A DNA stretch of 64,000 nt from Neoceratodus forsteri (taxonomy: Eukaryota; Chordata; Ceratodontiformes; Ceratodontidae). The stretch is from positions 161,250,501 to 161,314,500 of the forward strand of contig CM057456.1 of NCBI GenBank assembly GCA_016271365.2, given 5' to 3'. How positions within the stretch are numbered: the first letter of the stretch is position 1; every line of letters begins with the position of its first letter. The notes under the pieces were generated by a model. The model saw only the letters and a list, made by a program, of their open reading frames with translations, had not been told where the DNA came from and made no database searches. Both the position numbers and the translations under genes were made by a program. Shown piece after piece: positions 1 to 11,736 of this stretch.

Positions 1-318
1 AGATACATTATGACGTAACACAGATTTGAAACAATTCCTAGTAATGTGTTTGAAAAACATTATAAGAGGCATGAAAGAAACTAAATACTGTAGTTGTAAT
101 CAGATTTACCAAGAGAATCTGTTTCGTGTAGTCCCAGCTATGTAATACGCTGTCACTAACTGGTGTCATGCACTGCACCCTGTAAATAAATAGTGTTTTG
201 CAAGCAAGTTTTTGCCTCACTTGTGGTATCCTGTGTCCCATGTTATTGATGTGAATGGGGTGAATAAAAGGAACAGAGCTTAACTGAAATATAGCATGCC
301 AAAAAGTTAAGTGCTGTT
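1..318. other. Unassigned AT-rich flank
   Basis: No domain or convincing reading frame was found. On the plus strand an AATAAA at about 185-190 is followed by a T- and GT-rich stretch, which resembles the polyadenylation region of an LTR or a gene end. There is no TG...CA boundary or other support for an LTR. The stretch ends at the left target-site duplication of the L1-like insertion. Confidence 0.3.
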
Positions 319-329
319 TAAAGTTGATT
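319..329. repeat. Left target-site duplication of the L1-like insertion
   Basis: TAAAGTTGATT, identical to 1826-1836, lies immediately outside the A-tail end of the element. Confidence 0.75.
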
Positions 330-1825
330 GTTTTTTTTATAATTTATTTTTATTCAAAGGGAAAATGTATTAATGAAAGATACAAAAGTAAACAGAATCC
401 ATCTCGAAACAAAAAATAATACAAGAGAGAAACTGAAAAGCATAAAAATACATTTTTGGGGGGAAATAAAAAGAAAATTCAATCATTATTTCCATTAATA
501 CTAAGAGCGTCTGTAATTTATCCCATGATATTTATACTGTTTCCCCATCTCCAAGCTATTACTTCCCTTTAAAAAAGTTATTAATCAAAATATCCATCTG
601 GCAAAGAACAGAAATTTTTAAATAATGGAGTAAGATAGAATGGGGGAGAATAAAGTGCATCATTCAAACAAAAGTATTGTAAAGAGCACAATCATGTAGC
701 TACTGGGATATACTGAGTATTGACCACCAGATCATCATCCTCAGACAGTTCAGAGTACATTTCAGTAGGCAAGGCACTATTCTTGTAGTAAAAAGTCTTA
801 GCAACGTCAACATCCTCAAAAACATAGTCTTTGTTTTGAAATGAAATTTTTAACCTTGTAGGGGCTTGCAATACTGCAGTAACCCCTGACTGACGAAATT
901 CTGACTGCAAATTCAAAAAAACACTTCCTCCGCCTCTGTGTTATTAAGCAGAAGTCAGGATATAAGTGGATCTTCTGACCCTCATACATAAATCCCTTCT
1001 TAATCCTGCCAGCTTGCAGCATTTTATTTCTCTGATCCAGAGATGAAAAGGTACAAATAACATATCTTGGTAAAGACTCCATAGTACCCTGTTCCGATCT
1101 TGACTGTGGCCTAATTACTGAGTCTAATACCACCTTTTGATCGGGAGAAAAAGCCATCGTTAGGATTTTTTCAACCTCTGTTTTCAGTTTCAGGGGAGGA
1201 AATATCTGCTGTAAGTCCAATTAACCTTAAGTTTTTCATTAACAGGGTATTTTCCATTTTTTCCAGTTTGGACATGGAGTAAGGCATTTATAGCCCACTC
1301 CACTGTTAAAACCCTCGAAGCCAATTGCTCTGTCATTTTTTTCAGCTATCTCCACATGTTCTTCAATTTTATTCATCTTTTCTTCTATACTCCCACAACA
1401 TTGGGATATTTCATGAAGCGATAGTTGTACCTTGTTGAACGATTCTCTACTGTTTTACTTGTAACTCCACTACGAAAGCTTGCAAAGAAGCCAAAGTCGG
1501 CTTCTGAGGGTTTTTTGCCTTTGCGCTTTCTGAACGCAATGTAGTCGGGGTAGGCATCTCCTCGATTGGGAGCTGCACACTTGCTGCCCCCCAAGGTTGA
1601 GCAGCCTTCCCGGTATTCATTTTGGGAGAGATGCATTTTTCCATTGGTGTCAAGCTTTACTGCCTCTTTCAACTCCAACAACTTCTATGTAGTTTCTTAA
1701 AATGCTCAAAAGAAACCAGTAAGCCAAAAATTCAGAAAAGACAGTGATTGAAGCAGAATTTTGCATTGGCTGTAGTGGAGCAAATGAGAAACATAAGCAT
1801 GTATCTAGCTCTCACTAGCACCCCC
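330..1825 (-). mobile_element. L1-like retrotransposon with ORF1 only (HAL1-like), complete ends
   Basis: Read on the minus strand, the element starts with a G-run (GGGGGTGCTAG), carries a decayed L1 ORF1 and then about 350 bp of AT-rich 3' UTR. It ends in two AATAAA signals (complement at 343-354) and a short A tail (T-run at 331-338). The 11-bp sequence TAAAGTTGATT lies directly outside both ends (319-329 and 1826-1836), as expected of a target-site duplication. No endonuclease or reverse transcriptase sequence lies between ORF1 and the tail, although a full L1 would have about 4 kb of ORF2 there. Known half-L1 elements (HAL1) in mammals have this layout. An internal deletion of a normal L1 is the alternative. 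Confidence 0.75.
692..1644 (-). pseudogene. L1 ORF1p (RNA-binding chaperone), frameshifted
   Basis: ORF1p of L1 elements is a trimeric nucleic-acid-binding protein that packages the element RNA in the cytoplasm. The order of parts matches that family. The likely start is the ATG at 1644, followed by a low-complexity N-terminus ending PTLASLQAFV. Next comes a heptad-like coiled-coil stretch read in another frame (IEEKMNKIEEHVEIAEKND, about 1290-1390). The RRM-type core follows at about 960-1130 (RYVICTFSSLDQRNKMLQAG, then KIHLYPDFCLITQRRR). The C-terminal domain is at about 780-920 (FRQSGVTAVLQAPTRLKISF). At least three frame changes and internal stops break it, so no full protein can be made. 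The stop after the C-terminal domain is at 692-694. Confidence 0.8.
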
Positions 1826-1836
1826 TAAAGTTGATT
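1826..1836. repeat. Right target-site duplication of the L1-like insertion
   Basis: TAAAGTTGATT, identical to 319-329, lies immediately outside the G-rich 5' end of the element. Confidence 0.75.
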
Positions 1837-2640
1837 ATGTTGTCACCATTCTGAATTGCCCTGCTGGGATCCATACACAGGATGGTGTGAATGAGCTCTA
1901 TTTTTTTGACAAAGGGTGGTGCTGATTGTCCCAGGTGCCAAAGGGTGAGGAACGTGATGAATCAAGGTGGTGGAGACCAGGCAGCGGCACCGTAGCATTG
2001 AAGAACAAGTAGAAGAAGAACAGTGGCAACCAGTCTCGCTGGAAGGGGCACAGTGTAGCATTGCCAAGCAACTCAGTTTGAGTGGAGCAGGGACTTAAAC
2101 TGAATGCACCCCATGGTAATGCCTACAGGGTTTGAAGCAGCCAGACCTGAAACAATAGACAGGGGGTGGCACCTGTTGAAAAACTGTTATCCCAAATTCC
2201 CCTACAGATGGGAGTCACTCCTGGGCTATGCCCCCCCCCAGCATGACAGAGATGGCCAGTAGGGGGAATGTTTACATAGGCATGTCAATGTATAGACAGC
2301 TCCATCATTGCAAGTGCCTCCCATGAGGTCCTGTCACAAATGGCTTACAGTCCAACACAGTGTGGCTCCACAGAGATCCTCTCAAAGATCTGTTTTTACT
2401 GGTAAGTAATTAACCACTGTAGCACAAAACAAATGAGAGATGGACGAATGAGTATGCACTTCACATTCTGATGTGATGCTTTTTAAAAATGAGAGCCTGC
2501 AGTGATGACTGAAGAAATGCACCCCCCATGATCCTCCTATGAGAGTTAAGAGTGACTGCCACCAAGTGGCTTGCACCTAAATATTTCACTGTCCTGGGCT
2601 AAGGATTAGGCAAGGAAAGAATTGGAACCCCAAAAATTTC
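1837..2640. other. Unassigned intergenic stretch
   Basis: I see no protein domain here on either strand. It includes a C-run at 2231-2240 and a repetitive-looking GTGGAG/CAGGGA vocabulary, but no terminal repeats, tail or duplication that would define an element. It may be old LINE 3' sequence or LTR sequence too decayed to name. Confidence 0.3.
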
Positions 2641-3216
2641 CGATTCAGGAGCCTTATCAGCAGTGTGATGCTCACTTTCATGCTTTTTTTTCAGACAATC
2701 ACAAAGTGCCTCCTGAAAATTGAGAGAATGACCTTGGAAAGTGTGTGGACCTCTGGCCCTCTCTGGGGTCCATCAAACATGCATAACCCCTGTCTTCTGA
2801 CACCCCTTGTAGGTGAAACCAGCACTGGTGAGGTGGTGCCAGTGTTAGCAGTGCTGTTCACTGCCAGACAGGTAGGACTCAAACCACAATAACACCATCC
2901 TTGAGAGTCTTGCACAGTGTTTCAGGTGCATCCCATGGTCCACTGTGTCAAATGCCAAAGAGAGGTCAAGAAGGACTAAGATCAAATAAAGCCTTCTGTC
3001 TTGTATCAGGAAGAGACTGTGACACACTTTAAAGAGGGCAGTCTCCGTGCTGCAGTGAGCCCTAAAACCAGACTAGAGAGGCTCATAGATGTCATAACAT
3101 TCCAAGCAGTTCTCCAGCAGCACCACTTTATCAGTTACTGCCCTTGGGAAGGAAAGGTTTGAAACAGGCCTGTAATTTGATAAAACATTGGGTCCAATAA
3201 TGTTTTTTTAAGCTGG
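2640..3216 (-). pseudogene. LINE reverse transcriptase fragment (Jockey superfamily, L2-like)
   Basis: Reverse transcriptase of a non-LTR retrotransposon, which copies element RNA at a nicked target site. On the minus strand the upstream fingers motif reads LLDPNVLSNYRPVSNLSF at about 3150-3205. After a frame change the catalytic motif A is clear: LVLLDLSLAFDTVDH at about 2930-2980, then LLWFESYLSG at about 2850-2890. The usual GVPQGS and YxDD blocks are not recognisable downstream, where stops accumulate. The fragment stops near 3216, where sequence of another retroelement on the opposite strand begins. The clade is an inference from motif wording. Confidence 0.7.
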
Positions 3217-3440
3217 GATCTGACCACTGCCCTTTGTGGAACTGGGAGACAATTTTATTTTGTAGTTATCGACTACTTTTCCAGCTACATTGAGATTGTA
3301 CATATGTGCCAGACAAAAGAGGCAAGTCATGACCAAGATAAAATGCATATTTGCTCGCTTTGGGATCCCAAAACAATTGGTTAAAGATCATGGGTCACAG
3401 TTCACAGCATCTGAATTTCAGGCCTTCCAGGAGCAATAGG
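3200..3440 (+). pseudogene. Ty3/gypsy-type integrase core fragment
   Basis: Integrase inserts LTR-retrotransposon DNA into the genome through a D,D(35)E core. The plus strand reads WDLTTALCGTGRQFYFVV then IDYFSSYIEI (about 3206-3292). After a +1 frame change near 3330 it reads FARFGIPKQLVKDHGSQFTA followed by SEFQAFQEQ and a stop (about 3347-3438). The first Asp (in DLTT) and second Asp (in DHGSQF) of the triad are present. The Glu region is missing or past the stop. There is no sign of LTRs, protease or RNase H nearby, so this is a scrap. Confidence 0.75.
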
Positions 3441-3848
3441 GATCTGAAGATGTTATTTCAAGCTGTGGTAGGTTCAGCAGATCAGAGAGAATAGAGCACA
3501 ATATATGTTTTAAGTGCTCTTTGTCTTAGCACATGTTTATTGTAAAATAACAGACAAAAATTACAAACACTGTAACAGGATATTTACATCAGACAGAATG
3601 TTTGCATGGACTGTGAGCAAACGTATGGCTCAGTTTCATATGCATCTGACCCTATAAGGTTGCCCCTGACCAATATCCCTGCAATGGCTTACAGAAGAGT
3701 ACATCATGTGTCAAGGCTACCCTAGTCCTCAGGAGCTTGATCCTGTCTCTGCTGTCGTTAATTAAAATCTGAGCTGCCGCTCCAGACCTCTGAAGTGCAT
3801 CCCTTATATACTCCTCCCCTTAAGACGTGCCTAGCAGTTCCTCTGATT
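3441..3848. other. Unassigned stretch after the integrase scrap
   Basis: No frame or domain was recognised. There is a TATATA-like site at about 3805-3810. The stretch could be the remains of the same LTR element, but no boundary supports this. Confidence 0.25.
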
Positions 3849-4440
3849 TATTTATTTATTGACATCTCGGAATACAACCTATGAGATGGAAGCTTGTTTA
3901 CAAAGGTTCCACGTCATGACTAAACAGGGGTACAGTAGTTAAATTATGCAAGTCAAAACAGTGTTATAAAGAAAACAAACAGGCAATTCAGATATAGCTG
4001 TTTAACATGTAGGATTATAAAAGTACAGATATGGTACAGTACATGCAGCAACAAAATCACGTGTAGCATAAGTGCACTAATAATGCAAGGCAGGAGAAGG
4101 AGAGAGGACCATGGATGAGAAAGGACTGGTAGCAGGGGGTGAGGGGAGGAGAGGGATAGTGAAGGAAGGACTAAGAGATGGGATGAGGGGTGGACTGGAG
4201 CAGCCAAGTAGGCCTTGTCAAAATTTAGCAGATGAAGGGAGTAGATAGAGGGGGAGCGAGGGTGGATGGGGAAGGGGCATATAGACCTGGGTGGAGGGAG
4301 ATGGAGGGACATGGCTGGGGAAACTGAGGGATGCATTGAGAGAAATATGAAGGCAGGCGGATGTGCGAGGGAGGAAAGTGGAGGTGTTGATAGGGGCTTG
4401 AGGAGGTTAAAGGAAGCAGTCACAACAGCTTAGGGTTGCA
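3849..4440 (-). mobile_element. LINE 3'-end fragment, minus strand
   Basis: On the minus strand this ends in a (AATA)n tail (plus-strand TTTATTTATTTATT at about 3849-3862) preceded by GTATTCCGAGATGTC, the kind of 3' terminus seen in Jockey-superfamily LINEs. The 5' half (about 4080-4430) is strongly pyrimidine-rich on the minus strand, like the 3' UTRs of the two LINEs at the right of the window. No coding part remains. Confidence 0.45.
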
Positions 4441-4463
4441 AGTTAGTCATGAAGCTTAGCTTT

Positions 4464-4740
4464 GAATTCAATTCAATTCAATTTTATTTTTACCAGGATA
4501 ACACCATTGAGACAGCTCATTTGCGAGGTGGTCATGGAAGGACTAACATACATAGGGGTATATAGAATTAAAAATCACAATGGCTAATGCAAAAACTGTA
4601 ATAACAATACCAGTTATACAAAACAAGTAATGTGTGGGTACAGTTTACTTCGGTTCTATATATAAAAATCAGGGCCGCAGATACAAAAAACAATGCTAAC
4701 AGTGAAAAGGAAATGAGACAGATAATGTGCAGAAACAACT
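4464..4740 (-). mobile_element. LINE 3'-end fragment with pentamer tail
   Basis: On the minus strand the sequence CCTGGTAAAAATAAAATTG runs into (AATTG)n (plus-strand TTCAA repeats, 4464-4483), a typical microsatellite-like 3' end of L2-like LINEs, with AATAAA at 4483-4488 (complement). The right limit is taken at the start of the tandem array. How much of 4570-4740 belongs to the LINE is uncertain. Confidence 0.4.
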
Positions 4741-4742
4741 TA

Positions 4743-6185
4743 AGATCTCCCGAGCCCGCCAGAGCTTCGGACCCCCTCCTCCAAGACCAGGAACTAACCA
4801 CCGGACAAAAAGAAATCCTCTGGGGTCTCTGCTTGCCCAGCAGCACCAAGAAAAGACAAGCTGCACTCCTCCAGCTCGACTGTTGCCAGGGGCCGCACCA
4901 TCTGCCTTCTAGCCGAGGATGGGAACCAGGAGCTTGGCCACTCCCTGGTACCTTGTACCACCAAAGGCGCATAGCCTGCAAGGAATCTCCCGAGCCCGTC
5001 GGGACTTCGGACCCCCTCCTCCAGGACCAGGAACCAGCCACTGGATGAAAAGAAATCCTCTGAGGTCCCCGCTTGCCCAGCAGCACACAGAAAAGACAAG
5101 CCACGCTCCTCCAGCTCGACTGTTGCCAGGGGCCGCACCATCCGCTTTCTAGCCGAGGACGGGAACCAGGAGCTCGGCCGCTCCCTGGTACCTTGTACCG
5201 CCGACGGCGTATAGCCTGCAAGGAATCTCCCGAGCCCACGGGCTTTGACCCCCTCCTCCAGGACGAGGAATCAGCCACCGACGAAAAGAAATCCTCGGGG
5301 TCCCCGCTTGCCCAGCGGCACATAGAAAAGACAAGCCACGCTTCTCCAGCTCGACTGTTGCCAGGGGCCGCACCATCCACTTTCTAGCCGAGGATGGGAA
5401 CCAGGAGCTGGCGCTCCCTGGTACCTTCTACCGCCCGGTGCCAGCCTACAAGGAATCTCCTGAGCCCGCCGGGGCTTCGGACCCCCTCCTCCAGGACCAG
5501 GAACCAGCCATCGGATGAAAAGAAATCCTCTGGGGTCCCCGCTTGCCCAGCGGAACCCAGAAAAGACAAGCCGAGCTCCTCCAGCTTGACTGTTGCCAGA
5601 GCCGCACCATCCGCTTTCTGGCGAGGATGGAACCGGGCCTCGAGCCACTTCCTGGTACCTTGTGCCGCCGACGGCGTATAGCCTGCAAGGTACGTTCTAT
5701 AGACCACCCCTGCCGCCGGCTCTCTCTTGCTGGGTTGGGACTATAGCTAGTACCGTCCTGCACAAGAAAGCGGCTGTTCTCACTTCTTATTTTTGGAATC
5801 TGCCTGCCATTTAGAACTCCCGGGGACTGTGAGCGCTGCCGCTGCAGCTGAGCGATACAGCTCCTCCAAAGCATTAGTAAAGACCTGTTTTCACTCTAAA
5901 AACCTAATTTCTAGAGTTCTATACTTGTTAATTTCCTTGGCTAAGATAATATAACCTGCATAGTCACTGTAACTGTTCTTTACTGCCTTTTCAGTCTTCC
6001 CGCCTTTCTAGTTTGAATCCCTGACCTCTATTATGTTTAAAAGTACGTCTATTTCATCACTGTCTTCTTTACCTGCCTAAACTTCTGAGTCTACTCCCTG
6101 CTGGATAAATCTCCTCCTTTTTCTCACTTCCGAAACTTGCCTTTGTTCTGTGCTCCTACTTAACTGCCTCTCCTTCCTACCTCCT
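4743..6185 (+). repeat. Array segment: 4 A units + B
   Basis: A units start near 4743 (truncated first bases), 4983, 5223 and 5453. B occupies 5690-6185, with donor GTACGT. Its acceptor is damaged (CCTCCT in place of CCCTAG), and the next A follows directly. Confidence 0.85.
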
Positions 6186-8830
6186 GAATCTCCCGAGTCA
6201 CTGCTCGACCTCCTCCAGGACCAGAAACCAGCCAACGGATGAAAAGAAATCCTCTGGGGTCCCCGCTTGCCCAGTGGCACCCAGAAAAGACAAGCCGTGT
6301 TCCTCCAGCTCGACTGTTGCCAGGGGCCGCACCATCCGCTTTCTAGCCGAGGATGGGAACCAGGAGCTTGGCCGCACCCTGGTACCTTGTACTGCTGAAT
6401 GCGCATAGCCGGCAAGAAATCATCCGAGCCCACCAGGGATTTGGACCCCCTCCACCGGGATCAGGAACCAGCCACCAGATGAAAAGAAATTCTCTGAGGT
6501 CCCCGCTTGCCCAGTGGCACCCAAAAAAGACAAGCTGCACTCCTCCAGCTCGACTGTTGTCAGGGGTCAAACCATCCGCTTTCTAGCCGAGGACGGGAAC
6601 CAGGAGCACGGCCTCTCCCTGGTACCATGTACCGATGAAGGCGCATAGCCTGCAAGGAATCTCCCGAGCCCGCTGGGGCTTCGGACCCCCTCCTCCATGA
6701 CCAGGAACCAGCCACCGGATGAAAAGAAATCCTCTGATGTCCCCGCTTGCCCAGCGGCACTCAGAAAAGACAAGCCACGCTCCTCCAGCTCGACTGATGC
6801 CAGGGGCCGCACCATCCGCTTTCTAGCCAGGGCGGAACCAGGAGCTCGGCCGCTCTCTGGTACCTAGTACCGCCAAAGGCGCATAGGCTGCAAGGAATCT
6901 CCCGAGCCCGCTGGGGCTTCAGACTCCCTCCTCCAGGACCGGGAACCACCCACCGGACAAAAAGAAATCCTCTGGGGTCCCCGCTTGCCCAGCAGCACCC
7001 AGAAAAGACAAGCCGCTCTCCTCCAGCTTGACTGTTGCCAGGGGCTGCACCATCCGCTTTCTAGCCGAGGATGGGAACCAGGAGCTCAGCCAGTCCCTGG
7101 TACTTTGTACTGCCGGAGGCGCATAGCCTGCAAGGAATCTCCTGAGCCCGCGGGGGCTTCGGACCCCCTCCTCCATGACCAGAAACCAGCCACCGGATGA
7201 AAAGAAATCCTCTGATGTCCCCGCTTGCGCAGCGGCACTCAGAAAAGACAAGCCACGCTCCTCCAGCTCGACTGATGCCAGGGGCCGCACCATCCGCTTT
7301 CTAGCCAAGGACGTGAACCAGGAGCTCGGCCGCTCTCTGGTACCTTGTACCGCCGAAGGCGCATAGGCTGCAAGGAATTCCCGAGCCCGCTGGGGCTTCA
7401 GACTCCTTCCTCCAGGACCGGGAACCACCCACCGGACAAAAAGAAATCCTCTGGGGTCCCCGCTTGCCCAGCAGCACCCAGAAAAGACAAGCCACTCTCC
7501 TCCAGCTCGACTGTTGCCAGGGGCTGCACCATCCGCTTTCTAGCCGAGGACGGGAACCAGGAGCTCAGCCAGTCCCTGGTACTTTGTACCGCCGACGGCG
7601 CATAGCCTGCAAGGAATCTCCTGATCCCGCCGGGGCTTCTGACTCCCCCTCCAGGACCAGGAACCAGCCACTGGACTAAAAGAAATCCTCTGGGGTCCGC
7701 GCTTGTGCAGCGGCACCCAGAAAAGACAAGCCGCGCTCCTCCAGCTCGACTGTTGCCAGGGGCTGCACCATCTGCTTTCTAGCCAAGGACGGGAACCAGG
7801 AGCTCGGCCGCTCCCTGGTACCTTGTACCGCCGAAGGCGCATAGCCTGCAAGGAATCTCCCGAGCCTGCCGAGGCTTCGGTCCCCCTCCTCCAGCACCAG
7901 AAACCAGCCACCAGATGAAAAGAAATCCTCTGGGGTCCCTGCTTGCCCAGCGGCACCTAGAAAAGGCAAGCCGTGCTCCTCCAGCTCGACTGTTGCCAGG
8001 GGCCGCACCATCCACTTTCTAGCCAAGGACAGGAACCAGGAGCTCGGCCGCTCCCTGGTACCTTGTACCGTCGAACGCACAGAGCCTTCAAGGAATCTCC
8101 TGATCCCGCCGGGCTTTGGCCCCCCCTTGTCCAGGACCAGGAACCAGCCACCGGACGAAAAGAAATCCTCTGGGGTAATCGCTTGCCCAGCGGCACCCAG
8201 AAAAGACAAGCCACACTCCTCCAGCACTACTATTGCTAGGGGCTGAACCATCCGCTTTCTAGCTGAGGACGGGAACCAGGAGCTTGGCCGCTCCCTGATA
8301 CCTTGTACCGCCGAAGGCTTATAGCTTTCACGTTACGTTATATCGACCCCCCCTGCTGCCCGCTCTCTCCTGCGGGGTTGGTACTATAGCTAGTACCTTC
8401 CTGCACAGAAAGCTGGTGTTCTCACTTCTTATTTTTGGAATCTGCCTGCCATTTAGAACTCCTGGGGACTGTGAGCTCTGCTGCTGCGGCTAAGCGATAC
8501 AGCTCCTCCAAAGCATTAGTAAAGACCAGTTTTCACTATAAAAACCTAATTTCTAGAGTTCTTTACTTGTTAATTTCCTTGGCTAAGATAATTTAACCTG
8601 CATAGTCACTGTAACTATTCTTTACTGCCTTTTCAGTCTTTCCGCCTTTCTAGTTTGAATCCCTGACCTCAATAGTGTTTAAAAGTACATCTATTTCATC
8701 ACTGTCTTCCTTACCTGCCTAAACTTCTGAGTCTACCCCCTGCTGGATAAATCTCCTCCTTTTTCTCACCTCGGCCTCTTGCCTTTGTTCTGTTCTCCTA
8801 CTTAATTGCCTCTCCTTCCTACCTCCCTAG
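6186..8830 (+). repeat. Array segment: 9 A units + B (longest A run)
   Basis: Nine head-to-tail A units (6186-8331) of about 235-240 bp make this the longest uninterrupted run. The first unit is shortened at its start. B is at 8332-8830 with a shifted donor (CACGTTACGT). Neighbouring units in this run alternate in wording (for example CTCGACTGATGCC and CTCGACTGTTGCC), suggesting pairwise expansion inside the run. Confidence 0.85.
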
Positions 8831-9565
8831 GAATCTCCCGAGCCCGCCGGGGCCTCGGATCCCATCCTCCAGCACCAGGAATCAGCCACCGGATGAAAAT
8901 AAATCCTCTGGGTTCCCCGCTTGCCCAGCGGCACCCAGAAAAGACAAGCCGTGCTCCTCCAGCTCGACTGTTGCCAGGTTCCGCACCATCCGCTTTTTAG
9001 GCGAGGACAGGAACCAGGAGCTCGGCCGCTCCTGGTGCCTTAGCCACTCGAGCCTACAGCTCTGCAAGTCACGTTCTCGATCGACCCCTGCTGCCGGCTC
9101 TCTCCTACTGAGTTGGGACTATAGCTAGTACCATCCTGCACAGAAAGCGGCTGTTTTCACTTCTTATTTTTGGAATCTGCCTGCTATTTAGAACTCCCGG
9201 AAACTGTGAGCGCTGCCGCTGCGGCTAAGCGATACAGCTCCTCCAAAGCATTAGTAAAGACCGGTTTTCACACTAAAAACCTAATTTCTAGAGTTCTGTA
9301 CTTGTTAATTTCCTTGGCTAAGATAATATAACCTGCATAGTCACTGTAACTGTTCTTTACTGCCTTTTCAGTCTTCTTGCCTTTCTAGTTTGAATCTCTG
9401 ACCTCTATTGTGTTTAAAAGTACATCAATTTCATCACTGTCTTCTTTACCTGCCTAAACTTCTGAGTCTACCCCCTGCTGGATAAATCTCCTCCTTTTTC
9501 TCACTTCCGCCACTTGCCTTTGTTCCGTGCTCCTACTTAACTGCCTCTCCTTCCTACCTCCCTAG
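8831..9565 (+). repeat. Array segment: 1 A + B
   Basis: A is at 8831-9068 and B at 9069-9565. The A-B junction reads CTGCAAGTCACGTTC, so the donor GT is lost here, while the acceptor CCCTAG is intact. Confidence 0.85.
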
Positions 9566-11736
9566 GAATCTCCCGAGCCCACTGGGGCTTCGGACCCCCT
9601 CCTCCAGGACCAGGAACCAGCCAACGGATGAAAAGAAATCCTCTGGGGTCCCCGCTTGCCCAGTGGCACCCAGAAAAGACAAGCCGCGCTACTCCAGCTC
9701 GACTGTTGCCAGGGGCTGCACCATCTGCTTTCTAGCCGAGGATGGGAACCAGGAGCTCGGCCGCACCCCGGTAACTTGTACTGCCGAAGGCGCATAGCCG
9801 GCAAGAAATCTCCCGAGCCCGCCAAGGATTTGGACCCCCTCCACCAGGATCAGGAACCAGCCACCGGACGAAAAGAAATTCTCTGAGTTCCCCGCTTGCC
9901 CAGTGGCACCCAGAAAAGACAAGCTGCACTCCTCCAGCTCGACTGTTGTCAGGGGTCGCACCATCCGCTTTCTAGCCGAGGACGGGAACCAGGAGCACAG
10001 CCTCTCACTGGTACCATGAACCGACGAAGGTGCATAGCCTGCAAGGAATATCCCTAGCCCGCTGGGGCTTCAGACCCCCTCCTCCATGACCAGGAACCAG
10101 CCACCGGATGAAAAGAAATCCTCTGATGTCCCTGCTTGCCCAGTGGCACCCAGAAAAGGCAAGCTGCACTCCTCCAGCTCGACTGATGCCAGGGGCCACA
10201 CCATCCACTTTCTGGCGAGGCGGGAAACCAGGAGCTTGGCGGCTCCTGGTACCTTGTGCCGCCCGGCTATACTGCAAGGAATCTCCCGAGCCCCCCGGGG
10301 CTTCAGACCCCCCCCTCCATGACCAGGAACTAGCCACCAGACAAAAAGAAATCCTGTGGGGTCCCCGCTTGCCCAGCAGCACCCAGAAAAGACAAGCCGC
10401 TCTCCTCCAGGTCGACTGTTGCCAGGGGCTGCACCATCCGCTTTCTAGCCGAGGACGGGAGCCAGGAGCTCGGCCAGTCCCTGGTACTTTGTACCGCCGA
10501 AGGCGCATAGCCTGTAAAGAATCTCCTGAGCCTGCTTGGGCTTATGACCCCGCCCCAGGACCAGGAACCAGCCACCGGACTAAAAGAAATCCTCTGGGGT
10601 CCCCGCTTGCCCAGCGGCACCCAGACAAGACAAGCCGCGCTCCTCCAGCTCGACTGTTGCCAGGGGCTGCACCATCTGCTTTCTAGCCAAGGATGGGAAC
10701 CAGGAGCTCGGCCGCTCCCTGGTACCTTGTACCGCCGCAGGCGCATAGCCTGCAAGGAATCTCTCGAGCCCGCCGGGGCTTCGGACCCCCTCCTCCTCCA
10801 GGACCAGGAACCAGCCACCGGAGGAAAAGAAATCCTCTGGGGTCCCCGCTTGCCCAGCGGCACCCAGAAAAGAAAAGCCGAGCTCCTCCAGCTCGACTGT
10901 TGCCAGGGGCCGCACCATCCTCTTTCTAGCCGAGGACGAGAACTAGGAGCTCGGCCGCTTCCTGGTACCTTCTGCCGCTGAAGGTGCATAGCCTGCAAGG
11001 AATCTCCCGAGCCCGCCGGGGCTTCGGACCCCCTCCTCCAGGACCTGGAACCAGCCAGCGGATGAAAATAAATCCTCTGGGGTGCCCGCTTGCCCAGCGG
11101 CACCCAGAAAAGACAAGCCACGCTCCTCCAGCTCGACTGTTGCCACGGGCCGCACCATTCGCTTTCTAGCCGTGGACAGGAACCAGGAGCTCAGCCGCTC
11201 CCTGTTACCTTGTACCGCCGGAGGCGCATAGCCTGCAAGGTACGTTCTGTCCACCCCCCTGCCGCCGGCTCTCTCCTGCTGGGTTGGGACTATAGCTAGT
11301 ACCATCCTGCACAGAAAGCGGCTGTTCTCACTTCTTATTTTTGGAATCTGCCTGCCATTTAGAACTCATGGGTAATGTGAGCGCTGCCACTGCGGCTAAG
11401 CGATACAGCTCCTCCAAAGCATTAGTAAAGACCTGTTTTCACTCTAAAAACCTAATTTCTAGAGTTCTTTACTTGTTAATTTCCTTGGCTAAGATAATAT
11501 AACCTGCATAGTCACTATAATTATTCTTTACTGCCTTTTCAGTCTTCCCGCCTTTCTAGTTTGAATCCCTGACCTCTATTGTGTTTAAAAGTACATCTAT
11601 TTCATCACTGTCTTCCTTACCTGCCTAAACTTCTGAGTCTACCCCCTGCTGGAAAAATCTCCTCCTTTTTCACACCTCCGCCTCTAGCCTTTGTTCTGTG
11701 CTCCTACTTAGCTGCCTCTCTTTCCTACCTCCCTAG
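9566..11736 (+). repeat. Array segment: 7 A units + B
   Basis: A units occupy 9566-11239, starting near 9566, 9806, 10046, 10277, 10518, 10757 and 11000. B is at 11240-11736 with donor GTACGT and acceptor CCCTAG. The unit before 10277 is shortened at its 3' end. Confidence 0.85.

Noticed and set aside
1..330. LTR end at the left edge (AATAAA followed by a GT-rich stretch)
   Set aside because: No terminal dinucleotides, primer site or matching second LTR in the window.
3953..4423. Minus-strand 156-codon frame
   Set aside because: It is rich in Ser, Pro, Leu and His from a pyrimidine-rich LINE 3' region, with no domain.
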